Positions 7,702 through 17,241 of a DNA stretch of 55,113 nt are shown piece after piece. How positions within the stretch are numbered: position 1 is the first letter of the stretch; each line of letters begins with the position of its first letter. Source of the stretch: Candidatus Fermentibacterota bacterium. GTDB lineage: Bacteria > Fermentibacterota > Fermentibacteria > Fermentibacterales > JCC-6. The position numbers were made by a program, and so were the translations under genes. The DNA is taken from assembly GCA_030609965.1 (NCBI GenBank), contig JAUWSQ010000012.1, positions 1-55,113 on the forward strand. Reading direction: 5' to 3'. Under the pieces are notes generated by a model. It saw nothing but the letters and a program-made list of their open reading frames with translations. It was not told the DNA's origin and did no database searches.

Positions 7702-9819
7702 TTAACTATTTTCCTTTTTTAGCGCGATGCAGAGCATATCGAGAAGATCGGACAAGCGGTATGGTTTGGAAAGAAAACCTGAAATTCCGCTTTCACCGAA
7801 CTGCTTTTCAACGTCCTTTCTGCTGTAACCACTCGATATTATTACAGGAATAGCGGGATCTATTTCCCTGAGCCTCGAGCAGGTCACTTTTCCATCCATG
7901 TGTGGCATTGTAAGATCAAGAACGACACAGACAATCTGTCCACGCTTCTCCATAAGCAGATCGAGGGCTTCCTGTCCTCCAGCTGCTGTCAGTACTGCAA
8001 AACCCAGCGTTTCCATCATCTCTTTGCCGACAGAAAGGACAGTTTCATCATCATCGACAAGAAGTACTGTACCCTTGCAGATAAGACTGCTCTCGGTCAG
8101 CAATTTCTCCGGTGCTGAATCTGAAGATTTCATACATATCGGGAATGTAATCGTTATGGTTGAACCCTTCCCGGGTACGCTTGAGACTTTGATAGCACCA
8201 TTGTGACCCCTGACAATTCCTATCACAGCGGCAAGGCCCAGCCCTCTGCCGAAGAATTTTGTGGTAAAGAACGGATCAAACATGCTTGTAATTGTTGCTT
8301 CACTCATTCCGCAGCCCGTATCAGATACCTTGATGAATGCATATGTACCTTTAAGTGCTTCCTGTGAGATATATTCTTCTGACATTCTGGAACCATCGAA
8401 TTCTATTACGCCCGTATCAAGCCTGATGAAACCACTCTGTTCGCCAATTGCTTCTGAAGCGTTAGTGATGAGATTCATGACTATCTGACTGATCTGCGTG
8501 CTATCGGCCTTGATCGACGGCAGGTTTTCAGTCAGGTTATAACTTAGAAGTATGTTCTTTGATATTGATGTCTTGAGAAGAAAAGCCATCTCTTCAACAA
8601 TATCATTAAGACTCAGGATTTCGATTATGAATTTTCCTTTGCCTGAATACGCCAGCATCTGCTTGCTGAGATCGGAAGCCCGCATCGCCGCTTTCTCGAT
8701 TTGCATGATGTTTGCATGCGTTGAAGAAGACGGAGAAAGATCTCTGAGGGCAAGATCAGCGTTTCCAAGAATACCCACAAGCAGATTGTTGAAGTCATGA
8801 GCTATACCACCTGCAAGTACACCAAGACTTTCCAGCTTCTGAGCATGCTGAACACCCTTCTCGAATTCAAGGCGTTCCTCCTCCGCCCTTCTACGATCCG
8901 ATATGTCTCGAACAATTGACTGGAGATAGTCCTCTCCGGCGATAGATACCCTGTTCAGAGCCACTTCTGCGTTAAATGGAGTCCTGTCCCATCTGCAGTG
9001 AAGCCATTCGAAAAGCTGGGGAATATCCTTGAGTGCTTCTATTGCACTTTTTTCTCCGGAAACGCGGGATGTTGTACCGTCAGGCTGGAGTTCGGGAGAA
9101 AAACGGTAAGGTGATTTTCCGATAATCTGCTCTCGCGTGCAACCGAACATTGTCAGAGTTACCGGATTACAGTCCACAATCCTGAAATCTTTCATTATGA
9201 ATATCGCGTCCCGTGCTGAACTGAAAAGATTGCGGTAGCGCTGTTCACTTTCCATCAGAGCGTTCTCTGCCTTTTTCCGGTCCAATATCTCGCGCATCAG
9301 CATGTCGTGAGAAAGACACCCCGCAAGTGATAATGCAAATTTTGAAACAACACTTCTAAGCTGGTTGATTTCCCTCTTCCCGAAAGGCTTTTCTCTGGAT
9401 ATAGAGTAGAGTTTGAGAATACCTATTTCATTCAGTGGAAATATCGTAAACATTCCCTTGTCCGTTCCGTATTCAGTTACCAGCTCCTGAAAAGTTGCTT
9501 CAGAAGAGGATACACTTATGACTTCACCGGTTCTGAGTGCTTCAAAAAGCGGACTGGTAATCAAAAGGTGAGTTTCCCTTATCTTGAATTCAGGATGGGC
9601 ATATATGAGGGAGACTTTATCAGAATTCTGAATTCTTGACAGGAAAACATCTCTGATCCAGACGGATACGAATCCCAGATTCTTTCTCAGCATCAATGTC
9701 TTGAGAAACTCGATGCAGTTATTTCTTACATTGATAGAAGAGCCAATTGAGAGTGACAGCTCGTATAGAAGAGAGATATCCTGAATGATCTTCCCGGAAT
9801 CCGAGCTGCTCTTACTCAT
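7702..9819 (-). CDS. Hybrid sensor histidine kinase (GAF-like, PAS, kinase, receiver)
   Basis: A 705-residue cytoplasmic kinase without membrane segments. Order: GAF-like region about 10-170; PAS about 190-312 (ending SIVRDISDRRRAEEERLEF); HisKA with phospho-acceptor His341 in LAGGIAHDFNNLL; HATPase with N box Asn449/Asn453, G1 box DTGCGM at 500-505 and G2 box GRGLGLA near 525; then a receiver from about 583 with acidic pair Asp589/Asp590, phospho-Asp635 (VVLDLTMP) and Lys685. All key residues are present, so both phosphorylation and phosphotransfer should work. It overlaps the FIST gene by 8 bp, which indicates translational coupling and suggests the FIST protein supplies the input. No output domain or DNA-binding partner is encoded nearby. 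Confidence 0.93.
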   Translation of the reverse strand: MSKSSSDSGKIIQDISLLYELSLSIGSSINVRNNCIEFLKTLMLRKNLGFVSVWIRDVFLSRIQNSDKVSLIYAHPEFKIRETHLLITSPLFEALRTGEVISVSSSEATFQELVTEYGTDKGMFTIFPLNEIGILKLYSISREKPFGKREINQLRSVVSKFALSLAGCLSHDMLMREILDRKKAENALMESEQRYRNLFSSARDAIFIMKDFRIVDCNPVTLTMFGCTREQIIGKSPYRFSPELQPDGTTSRVSGEKSAIEALKDIPQLFEWLHCRWDRTPFNAEVALNRVSIAGEDYLQSIVRDISDRRRAEEERLEFEKGVQHAQKLESLGVLAGGIAHDFNNLLVGILGNADLALRDLSPSSSTHANIMQIEKAAMRASDLSKQMLAYSGKGKFIIEILSLNDIVEEMAFLLKTSISKNILLSYNLTENLPSIKADSTQISQIVMNLITNASEAIGEQSGFIRLDTGVIEFDGSRMSEEYISQEALKGTYAFIKVSDTGCGMSEATITSMFDPFFTTKFFGRGLGLAAVIGIVRGHNGAIKVSSVPGKGSTITITFPICMKSSDSAPEKLLTESSLICKGTVLLVDDDETVLSVGKEMMETLGFAVLTAAGGQEALDLLMEKRGQIVCVVLDLTMPHMDGKVTCSRLREIDPAIPVIISSGYSRKDVEKQFGESGISGFLSKPYRLSDLLDMLCIALKKENS

Positions 9820-10933
9820 ATAGAACCGTTACAATCGCTGTAAGATTCAGATATTCAAGATATCGCTCTCCGAAGGATGAAATCTCTCCCAGAGTCAGGA
9901 CTCCTTCAGGTATTTCCTCGCTATCAGCAGGCTGGATTCCACGACTGATTGCCTTGAGTTCCTCAGAATAATCATTTTCAAGAAGAAGCGCTCTGGATAT
10001 GCAGTCAGCGACGAGACAGTGCGAAATCCTGCGCCCTTCAGGTATCCGGCAATCTTCCGCAGCCATCTGTGCAGCCTTGATCAAAGACTTTTTATTCCCT
10101 CCGAGAATATTGACTACCGCATTACCATGCACTTCCCCTCCACAGACAATATCCCCATTAGCGGTCAGCGCCACTGTAGCACGTCCTATAGTCTCGCAAC
10201 CCTCCCTGAATAATCCAAGAGGGTATTCCTTTGCTAGATCGTAGAAGTTGCCCTCAGAAAACTTCCTACCCGAATCCCTTTCCACAGCCTCGCGGTACAC
10301 TTCAAAAGCGTTTTCCCAGTTGAATTCGCTGATCACGTTTCGATCCGTCCGCGTTGCTACAAGCGGACCCATCATTTTCTTCCAGCCATGGCGGACACCA
10401 AGAGAGCTTTCAAGTTTCACAAGAACCACTATTGCGGCATCATTGAAGAATCCTTCGGATGAGAAAAGGCAGAGGTCCTTCTTCATGTTCTGGTAGCCGG
10501 CTCCTCCACCGAAGTAATTAACGGAGTTGCCCAATCTGTTAAGCATATCCGAAAGAAACAATCCTTTATTCGGAGCCATCCCGTCTATCAGAACAATGGC
10601 GGTGTACTTCTTATCGGATTCGGTCTTCAGAAATTCAGTGAAATCGGGAATTCTTATGCAATCCGGTTCCTTTATATTTACAACAACCGGTTTCTCTATT
10701 CCGGGCATTTTGCGGATGATCGCACCTGCGGTAAATTTTGCTTCGCCATGAATGAGCCCGGGGAAAATTCCGCCAAAAAAGAATATCCCTTTTTCATTCA
10801 GATCACATATCAGGCCATCAATATCAGGTACGTCGTCTTCCCCGATAAGGAGCATTACCACTTCATTGTCTTTCACATCAAGCCCGGAAACAGTTTTAAC
10901 GATATTTTCCCGATTTGCTTCAGCCAAAAACAT
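9812..10933 (-). CDS. FIST-domain sensor protein
   Basis: The 373-residue protein has the FIST_N plus FIST_C arrangement. An alpha/beta N-terminal half contains GGIFPGLIHG and LIDGMAPNKGLFLSDML followed by NSVNYFGGGAGYQ. The C-terminal half contains a YPLGLF segment and repeated GGEVHGNAVVNILGG-type strands. FIST domains are sensory modules thought to bind small ligands and are usually found with kinases, cyclases or methyl-accepting proteins. Here the domain is a separate cytoplasmic protein whose 3' end overlaps the start of the hybrid kinase gene. GAGGAAG precedes the ATG. It is the first gene of the four-gene cassette, so the promoter should lie at about 10934-11170. The ligand cannot be told from sequence. 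Confidence 0.88.
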   Translation of the reverse strand: MFLAEANRENIVKTVSGLDVKDNEVVMLLIGEDDVPDIDGLICDLNEKGIFFFGGIFPGLIHGEAKFTAGAIIRKMPGIEKPVVVNIKEPDCIRIPDFTEFLKTESDKKYTAIVLIDGMAPNKGLFLSDMLNRLGNSVNYFGGGAGYQNMKKDLCLFSSEGFFNDAAIVVLVKLESSLGVRHGWKKMMGPLVATRTDRNVISEFNWENAFEVYREAVERDSGRKFSEGNFYDLAKEYPLGLFREGCETIGRATVALTANGDIVCGGEVHGNAVVNILGGNKKSLIKAAQMAAEDCRIPEGRRISHCLVADCISRALLLENDYSEELKAISRGIQPADSEEIPEGVLTLGEISSFGERYLEYLNLTAIVTVLYE

Positions 10934-11173
10934 AATCTTCCTCGCATCTCTGCTTAACCTATAGGAAAGTGGATTTCATTCCATGCCGCAATTTGCTTTC
11001 TACACGCTAATTTTCTTCCCCGCACCTCACTTTCAGCGTCTAAAACCGACAATACCGCCTGAGAAACCCGCAGTCAAACATCGTTGCTGACAAATACGCA
11101 CCGGGAACACGTTATGAAAGTACGTACTCCTCCTGAAGTCGGATACGTGAATTATTACCCAACCTCTATTTCA

Positions 11174-11259
11174 GGAAACCATCATGACACAAAACCTGCG
11201 GTTCCCGGGAATTCCCGGAAACCATCATGACACAAAACCTGCGGTTCCCGGGAGATCCC
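11174..11259. repeat. Two tandem 43-bp repeats containing the 24-bp palindrome
   Basis: 11174-11216 and 11217-11259 are direct copies starting ggaaaccatcatgacac and differing only near the end (aattccc versus gatccc forms). Palindromes of the same family as 1974-1997 lie at 11200-11223 and 11243-11266. The rest of the intergenic region from 10934 to 11173 shows nothing I can name beyond the ribosome site of the FIST gene. Confidence 0.75.
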
Positions 11260-11284
11260 GGAACATCGTCTTCCCAGAGATCGA

Positions 11285-11460
11285 GGTGTTAAAGTATGCG
11301 CCTGATGACTTAGTGCTGCTCTATGAAGGAAATTGCCTTCCCTGTCCCAGCAGGTGTCAGTAATCAGGGCATGAACATGAGGATTCCAGTTTGCCATTCC
11401 ACCGAAGGCCTGGGGTACGAGGATGCCGCCTGGGAAGAACATCGTCCTTCCAGGAGACGT
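11285..11460 (-). pseudogene. IS91-type transposase fragment
   Basis: The minus strand reads GGILVPQAFGGMANWNPHVH followed by ALITDTCWDREGNF. This matches the conserved HUH-like segment of IS91/IS801-type (Y2) transposases, where QTFG and HPHxHxLVTDG are typical. Similarity stops on both sides, and neither the zinc-binding N-terminus nor the catalytic Tyr region is present. The piece directly abuts the stop codon of the gene at 11468, so an insertion may have reached that gene's 3' end. Confidence 0.7.
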
Positions 11461-11467
11461 GTCAATG

Positions 11468-12067
11468 TTAATCGAACATACGTTTAATACTGCCCAGTGT
11501 AGCGGGTTGGAGATCTGATGATGAAAAATCGATTTCCAGCCTTGGTCGATTTGTTGAACTCTCCTTCGAGTAGATAAAAAAGTAGTCGTTGTCAGTATCA
11601 CCCTTATACACCTGAAAACCGTAGTCCGGTTCGGTTCCATCTACAATTGCCTGGACCCAGTCAGTAACATAAATATCCCACCAGCCGTTTATTCCAGGTG
11701 CAACGAGGTCTATACGCCCGTTAAATCCTGGTTTGTTGTTCCAGGTTACAGTGCTCTCATCCCAATCCGCGTTATTCATTGTTATTCTTATCTCGTCTGT
11801 CGGGAAAGCTCCACCATGACTGAAGACGTATAATCTGATATAAGCATCGTTGATGGTTGCTCCTGAGTAAGGTGAGAGATCAAATTTCATGAGTGCATTT
11901 ACCCAGCCGTACTGATACCCAACCACGAATTTCGTTTCACTGCCAAAATTATACGCGGGGTCGAACTCCATAACGTAAGAATCATCAGTCGGGAGGAGCG
12001 ATGCCGAATCAGCAATTGCACTAAACGAAAGAAAAAGCACGAAGATTACTTTAAGACTTTTCACCAT
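11468..12067 (-). CDS. Secreted DNRLRE-domain protein with C-terminal tail motif
   Basis: The 199-residue product has a signal peptide (about residues 1-22, VKSLKVIFVLFLSFSAIADS). A single DNRLRE-type beta domain follows: the typical opening 'DDSYVMEFDPAYNFGSET', 'ALMKFDLSPYSGATINDAYI', 'WDESTVTWNNKPGF', and the closing 'YSKESSTNRPRLEIDF'. DNRLRE domains occur in extracellular and surface proteins and may bind carbohydrate; here there is no attached enzyme. The end, LQPATLGSIKRMFD, shares the T-x-G-x-I-K-x-M/L tail with the products at 641 and 4143. A strong CAGGAGG site precedes the ATG. Confidence 0.82.
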   Translation of the reverse strand: MVKSLKVIFVLFLSFSAIADSASLLPTDDSYVMEFDPAYNFGSETKFVVGYQYGWVNALMKFDLSPYSGATINDAYIRLYVFSHGGAFPTDEIRITMNNADWDESTVTWNNKPGFNGRIDLVAPGINGWWDIYVTDWVQAIVDGTEPDYGFQVYKGDTDNDYFFIYSKESSTNRPRLEIDFSSSDLQPATLGSIKRMFD

Positions 12068-12133
12068 GTTTTACCTCCTGAGAGAATCCTGAATAAATGA
12101 AATGTGATTAACTTCGACTAATATATACTTAGG

Positions 12134-12159
12134 TAAGCCCGGCCTTGAAGCCGGGCTTA
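12134..12159. terminator. Strong hairpin between nifJ and the DNRLRE gene
   Basis: A perfect 10-bp stem (taagcccggc / gccgggctta) with a 6-nt loop. The T run (tttttc) follows on the plus strand, whereas the flanking genes are on the minus strand. It may therefore act as a 3'-end stabiliser or weak terminator for nifJ. Confidence 0.5.
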
Positions 12160-12177
12160 TTTTTCACTCAGAGATGA

Positions 12178-15100
12178 CTATATCTTCCAGCTCATTTCAG
12201 CCATCTGCTTATAGATATTCCATCTGCGTGTAACCTCTTCCTGCGCATCTATCATGAGCTTCGCAGCGTGCTCAGGCTTGGTTTTTGTAAGACTCTTGAA
12301 ACGTGCTTCATTGTAGGCAAAATCCTTGAACGAGATCGAAGGATCCTTACTGTCAAGCATCAGAGGTTTGCCGTCGATATCAATTTTCCTTGGGTCGAAC
12401 CTCAGGAGCGGCCAGAACCCGGAATTAACAGCGTTTTTCTGCTCATCCAGGCCACAGGTCATATCAATACCATGAGCGATGCAGTGAGTGTAAGCTATGA
12501 TGATGCTTGATCCCTTATAGCTTTCAGCTTCCACAAATGCTTTGACGGTCTGATTATAGTTCGCACCCAGTGCAACCTGAGCAACGTAGATGTTACCGTA
12601 GCTGATGCAGAGCATAGCAAGGTCCTTCTTGGGCTGAGGTTTGCCTGAATCAGCGAATTTGGCAACTGCTGCAAGAGGTGTTGCCTTGGAACACTGTCCT
12701 CCAGTATTGGAGTAAACCCCTGTATCCAGGACCAGAATGTTCATATCCCTGCCCTGTGCAAGAACATGATCCAGTCCACCGTAACCGATATCGTACGCCC
12801 AGCCGTCTCCTCCGATTGTCCAGACACTCCTGTGAACGAAGTAATCGATCACACTTTCCAGCATCCGTGCATCCATTGAATCAATTGTCGATAGAGCCTT
12901 CCGAAGCTCCAGAATCCTCTCACGCTGTTCGTAAATATCCTTCTCGGTATTCTGCTCAGCGCTCAGGATAGCTTCTGCAAGGTTTTCTCCCACCTGCGAA
13001 GTGAGCTTTTCGAGGAGCTCTCTGGCTATCTGAGTATGTTTATCGGCCGTAAGCCTGAATCCGTAACCGAATTCAGCAGCATCCTCAAACAGGCTGTTGT
13101 TCCAGGCGGGACCTCTGCCATCATGGTTCTGGGAGTAGGGAGTTGTAGGCAGGTTTCCACCATAAATGGAGCTGCAGCCAGTGGCATTGGCGATCACCGC
13201 TCTGTCTCCGTACATCTGCGTCAGCAGTTTAACATAAGCGGTTTCACCGCATCCCGCGCAGGCACCTGAATATTCAAACAACGGCTGAAGCAGTTGCGAT
13301 TCCTTAACTATTAAAGGATTCAGGGCATTACGGTCATAATCGGGAAGGTCGAGGAAGAATCTGTAGTTCTCCCTTTCTGGTATTCTGAGCGGCATCTGAT
13401 CCGCCATGTTGATAGCTTTCCGGTCTGGATTCTCCTTGTTTTTGGCGGGACAGATGTGTACGCATGTCCCGCATCCGGTGCAATCTTCCGGGGCTACCTG
13501 GATAGTGAATTTCAGATCCTTGAATTTTCCACCTTTAGCATCCGCAGACTTGAAAGTCTCAGGTGTATTTTCAAGAAGTCCTCCTTCGTACACTTTCATT
13601 CTGATCGCTGCATGGGGACAGACCAGACTGCAGAATCCGCACTGAATACAAGCATCAGAATCCCATACAGGAATTTCAAGGGCAACATTACGTTTTTCCC
13701 ATTGAGTGGTTCCCGTTGGCCAGCTTCCATCGGCAGGCATGTCGGAAACAGGAATACTGTCGCCATCCATCCGAATAATTTTCGCTGTTACACGCTTTAC
13801 GAACTCCGGAGCTTCATCGGGAACGGTGGGAGGTATCTGTATGGTGCTTGTAACCTTTTTCGGATAGTCCACTTCGAAGAGATGAACCAGTGTATGATCA
13901 ACGGCATTGTAATTCTTCTGGACTATATCGTCACCCTTAATGCCGTACGTCTTCCTGATTGCATCCTTTATCTTCTGGATAGCTTCTTCCTTTGGAAGTA
14001 CTCCCGATATGGCAAAGAAACATGTCTGCATGATAGTGTTTATCCTTGCACCCATGCCCGTTTCCTTGGCAACATCGTAGGCGTTGATGACGAAGAATTT
14101 TATCTCTTTCTCTATCATGGCTTCCTGTACGGATTCTGGAAGCATGTCCCATGCATCATCCTTTCCGTACGGGGTATTGAGGAGGAAAGTTGCTCCCTCT
14201 GCCGCGTATCCGAGCACATCGTATTTCTCGAGGAAGATGCTCTGATGACAACCGACAAAATCGGCTGCTGAAATCAGGCATGTCTGCCTGATAGGTTCAG
14301 GACCGAACCTGAGGTGACTGACAGTTCTGGCGCCTGCCTTCTTGGAGTCATAAACGAAGTAACCCTGCGCGTAATTGTCCGTTTCCTCTCCGATTATCTT
14401 GATGCTGTTCTTGTTGGCACCTACTGTTCCATCGGAACCGAGCCCAATGAATACAGCCTGTATCGTGTTGGGAAACTCCAGTTTGAAACTGTAATCAACA
14501 TCTAAGGATGTATTTGTAACATCATCGTTGATACCCAAAGTGAAGCGATTCTTAGGTTCCGGCTTTCTGACCTCATCAATAACCGTCTTCACCATTGATG
14601 GGCAGTACTCCTTGCTGGATAACCCGTATCGGCCTCCGATAACTCTGATATCGTTTCTGCCGCTCTCCGCCAGTGTGGTCACAACATCAAGGTACAGCGG
14701 TTCTCCCGGTGCGCCGGATTCCTTTGTTCTGTCCAGTACTGCAATGTTCTTAACTGTATCGGGGATGGCTTTGAGAAGAGCTTCCTTGTGGAAAGGTCTG
14801 TAAAGCCGGACCTTGATCAATCCAACCTTTTCACCCCTGTTGGAGAGATATTCCACTGTTTCATGAGCGGTTTCGCATCCTGATGCCATCTGCATTACAA
14901 CAGTATCAGCATCCGGAGCGCCCACATAGTCAAACAGATGATAGTTTCTTCCTGTAAGCTCAGCGAACCTGTCCATGTAATCCTGTACTATTCCCGGAGT
15001 AGCAAGATAATAGGGATTAACCGTTTCTCTTCCCTGGAAGTATACATCCGGATTCTGGCTGGTGCCCCTTACAACAGGATTGTTCGGATCAAGGCACCTG

Positions 15101-15714
15101 TTCCTTGCTGCGATAATAAGCTCATTATCGATCATGCTTATAAGAACTTCATCCGGGATGAGTTCTATCTTCATGATCTCATGACTGGTTCTGAAACCGT
15201 CGAAGAAATGGATAAAGGGTATTCTCGACTTAAGTGTCGATGCATGTGCTATCACGGCCAGATCCATCGCTTCCTGAACAGAGGCGCTTGCAAGAAGACC
15301 AAAGCCCGTTTGCCTGACACCCATGGTGTCACTGTGATCTCCGAATATTGACAATGCCTGGCATGCGAGGCTTCTGGCAGATACGTGAAACACAGCAGGA
15401 GTAAGCTCGGCAGCGATCTTGTACATCGATGGTATCATCAGAAGAAGACCCTGGGACGCGGTAAAGGTCGTTGTTAGTGCACCGGTCTGAAGCGCCCCGT
15501 GTACAGCCGCGGCGGCACCACCTTCGCTCTGCATCTCCTGAACCAGGGGAATCGTTCCCCAGATATTTGTTTTTCCCTGAGATGACCATGCATCTGCGTA
15601 TTCACCCATGCCGCTGGAGGGGGTGATCGGATAGATGGCTACTACTTCACTCAGCTTATGCCCAATGCGTGCTGTAGCCTCGTTGCCGTCAATAGTGATC
15701 ATTTTCCTGTCCAT
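12178..15714 (-). CDS. nifJ: Pyruvate:ferredoxin (flavodoxin) oxidoreductase
   Basis: A full-length single-chain PFOR of 1178 residues. It converts pyruvate, CoA and oxidised ferredoxin to acetyl-CoA, CO2 and reduced ferredoxin. Seen in order: the N-terminal pyruvate-binding domain (EVVAIYPITPSSGMGEYADAW), the gamma-type domain (about 420-600, GLGSDGTVGANKNSIKIIGE), two 4Fe-4S motifs (CIQCGFCSLVCPHAAI and CTGCGTCVHICPAKN), then the thiamine-diphosphate domain with the proximal cluster CAGCGE, ANATGCSSIYGG and GDGWAYDIGYGGLDH. All clusters are intact. GGACGGAG precedes the ATG. The enzyme implies an anaerobic, ferredoxin-based metabolism; its product feeds the citrate synthase at 24501. Confidence 0.97.
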   Translation of the reverse strand: MDRKMITIDGNEATARIGHKLSEVVAIYPITPSSGMGEYADAWSSQGKTNIWGTIPLVQEMQSEGGAAAAVHGALQTGALTTTFTASQGLLLMIPSMYKIAAELTPAVFHVSARSLACQALSIFGDHSDTMGVRQTGFGLLASASVQEAMDLAVIAHASTLKSRIPFIHFFDGFRTSHEIMKIELIPDEVLISMIDNELIIAARNRCLDPNNPVVRGTSQNPDVYFQGRETVNPYYLATPGIVQDYMDRFAELTGRNYHLFDYVGAPDADTVVMQMASGCETAHETVEYLSNRGEKVGLIKVRLYRPFHKEALLKAIPDTVKNIAVLDRTKESGAPGEPLYLDVVTTLAESGRNDIRVIGGRYGLSSKEYCPSMVKTVIDEVRKPEPKNRFTLGINDDVTNTSLDVDYSFKLEFPNTIQAVFIGLGSDGTVGANKNSIKIIGEETDNYAQGYFVYDSKKAGARTVSHLRFGPEPIRQTCLISAADFVGCHQSIFLEKYDVLGYAAEGATFLLNTPYGKDDAWDMLPESVQEAMIEKEIKFFVINAYDVAKETGMGARINTIMQTCFFAISGVLPKEEAIQKIKDAIRKTYGIKGDDIVQKNYNAVDHTLVHLFEVDYPKKVTSTIQIPPTVPDEAPEFVKRVTAKIIRMDGDSIPVSDMPADGSWPTGTTQWEKRNVALEIPVWDSDACIQCGFCSLVCPHAAIRMKVYEGGLLENTPETFKSADAKGGKFKDLKFTIQVAPEDCTGCGTCVHICPAKNKENPDRKAINMADQMPLRIPERENYRFFLDLPDYDRNALNPLIVKESQLLQPLFEYSGACAGCGETAYVKLLTQMYGDRAVIANATGCSSIYGGNLPTTPYSQNHDGRGPAWNNSLFEDAAEFGYGFRLTADKHTQIARELLEKLTSQVGENLAEAILSAEQNTEKDIYEQRERILELRKALSTIDSMDARMLESVIDYFVHRSVWTIGGDGWAYDIGYGGLDHVLAQGRDMNILVLDTGVYSNTGGQCSKATPLAAVAKFADSGKPQPKKDLAMLCISYGNIYVAQVALGANYNQTVKAFVEAESYKGSSIIIAYTHCIAHGIDMTCGLDEQKNAVNSGFWPLLRFDPRKIDIDGKPLMLDSKDPSISFKDFAYNEARFKSLTKTKPEHAAKLMIDAQEEVTRRWNIYKQMAEMSWKI

Positions 15715-15757
15715 TTTGCTCCGTCCTGTTCTTTGCAGATAAACAGTGTTCTGGTTT

Positions 15758-17134
15758 CTATAACATTTTTCCCTTTGATCTCGGGAATGGAATCACGTCA
15801 CGTATGTTCTCCATTCCGGTGAGATACATCAGCAGTCTTTCAAATCCTAATCCGAATCCAGAATGGGGAGCGGAACCCCACTTTCTTAAATCGAAGTACC
15901 AGGAGTAATCTACTAAATTTATGTCGCACTCCTTCGCGCGGGTTCTGAGTACATCCAGTCTCTCCTCCCTCTGGCTGGCTCCGACAAGTTCACCAACCCG
16001 GGGGAATAGAAGATCCGAGCATGCGACGGTTTTCCCGTCATCGTTCAGCCGCATATAGAAGGGTTTTATAATTGCCGGATAATCGGTTACGAAAACAGGG
16101 CGTCCGAAGTGCTCATCGGTAAGGTATCTCTCGTATTCGGTTGAAATATCGTTTCCCCATTCGGGTGCCACTTCGAAACGGTCTCTGTTCTTCTTAAGCA
16201 GTTCAAACGCATCAGTATATGTAATGCGTGCGAAGTCACTTTCAATAAGCATGCTGTAGCGTTCCTTGAGCTCCTTTTCATAGAATCTGCTGAAGAAGGC
16301 AATTTCTTCCGGGCATTTCTTAAAAAGATAACTGACTGTGTACTTGATGAAATCCTCTATAAGAGAGATATCATCATCCAGATCGAAGAACGCCATCTCG
16401 GGTTCGATCATCCAGAATTCCGCCGTATGAAAACGGGTGTCGGATGGATCAGCTCTGAAAGTAGGACCGAAGGTATATACTTTTCCCATGGCCAGTGCCA
16501 GAGGTTCAGCCTCAAGCTGTGCGCTTACAGTAAGAAAGGCCTGCCTCTTGAAATAATCCTTCGAATAATCTACATCACCATTCTCCAGTGTAACACTGTC
16601 AAGGGGCATGGAGGTAACCTGGAAGGCTTCTCCGGCACCCTCGGCATCGCTTGTGGTAATTAGCGGCGCATGGATAAAGAAGAAACCGTTTTCATCGAAG
16701 AACCTGTGGATTGCAAGGCTGAGGTGGTGGCTCATCCTGAAAACTGCACCGAAAGTGGTGGTTCTGGGCCTCAAGTGGGGCAGCGATCTGAGGAATTCGA
16801 TGGAATGCCTCTTCTTCTGAAGAGGATAATCATCTCCGACCGGGCCGATCACTTCCAGTTCATCCGCACTGATTTCCCTGGATTGTTCAGAACCGGGTGA
16901 TTCGACGATCCTGCCTGTAACTTTAATGCAGGCTCCAGTGGCCAATCCTGCGATGTCGCCGAACTTATCCCGGTCGAATACGATTTGAAGCGGGGAAGAA
17001 ATCGAACCATCCGTTATGGATGCGAATGCAACATTCTTACCGGACCGTGCAGTTCTGATCCAGCCGTATACGGTTACCCTGTCCTCTTTGCATTCTCCCG
17101 TGAGAATGGATTTGACGGATGTTCGCTCAATCAT
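15758..17134 (-). CDS. asnS: Asparaginyl-tRNA synthetase
   Basis: A 458-residue class IIb synthetase charging tRNA-Asn. The N-terminal OB-fold anticodon domain (about 15-110, VYGWIRTARSGKNVAFASI) is followed by the catalytic domain. This has class II motif 2 (FRADPSDTRFHTAEFWMIE) and motif 3 (GFGLGFERLLMYLTGMENIR, ending IPFPRS). The asparaginyl type is supported by the ending DVIPFPRSKGKML. The length is normal. It follows upstream of nifJ by 43 bp on the same strand. A dedicated AsnRS means Asn-tRNA need not be made by transamidation. Confidence 0.95.
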   Translation of the reverse strand: MIERTSVKSILTGECKEDRVTVYGWIRTARSGKNVAFASITDGSISSPLQIVFDRDKFGDIAGLATGACIKVTGRIVESPGSEQSREISADELEVIGPVGDDYPLQKKRHSIEFLRSLPHLRPRTTTFGAVFRMSHHLSLAIHRFFDENGFFFIHAPLITTSDAEGAGEAFQVTSMPLDSVTLENGDVDYSKDYFKRQAFLTVSAQLEAEPLALAMGKVYTFGPTFRADPSDTRFHTAEFWMIEPEMAFFDLDDDISLIEDFIKYTVSYLFKKCPEEIAFFSRFYEKELKERYSMLIESDFARITYTDAFELLKKNRDRFEVAPEWGNDISTEYERYLTDEHFGRPVFVTDYPAIIKPFYMRLNDDGKTVACSDLLFPRVGELVGASQREERLDVLRTRAKECDINLVDYSWYFDLRKWGSAPHSGFGLGFERLLMYLTGMENIRDVIPFPRSKGKML

Positions 17135-17241
17135 CAGGTCTCCCAGTTTACGGGTAGTTCGGGAATAAGATTCCCGGCTCGGTTCAATCTTGAGAATTCG
17201 GAGAGTTTAATCTATGAAGGGAGTAGTTTTCATGCAATACT

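Noticed and set aside
11300..11640. Longer minus-strand frame over the IS91 fragment and the DNRLRE gene
   Set aside because: Only the GGILVPQAFGG to DREGNF part resembles a transposase; the rest is an alternative frame of the secreted protein gene.
13456..14271. 271-codon plus-strand frame inside nifJ
   Set aside because: Antisense to a fully conserved PFOR frame; long antisense frames are common opposite such genes.
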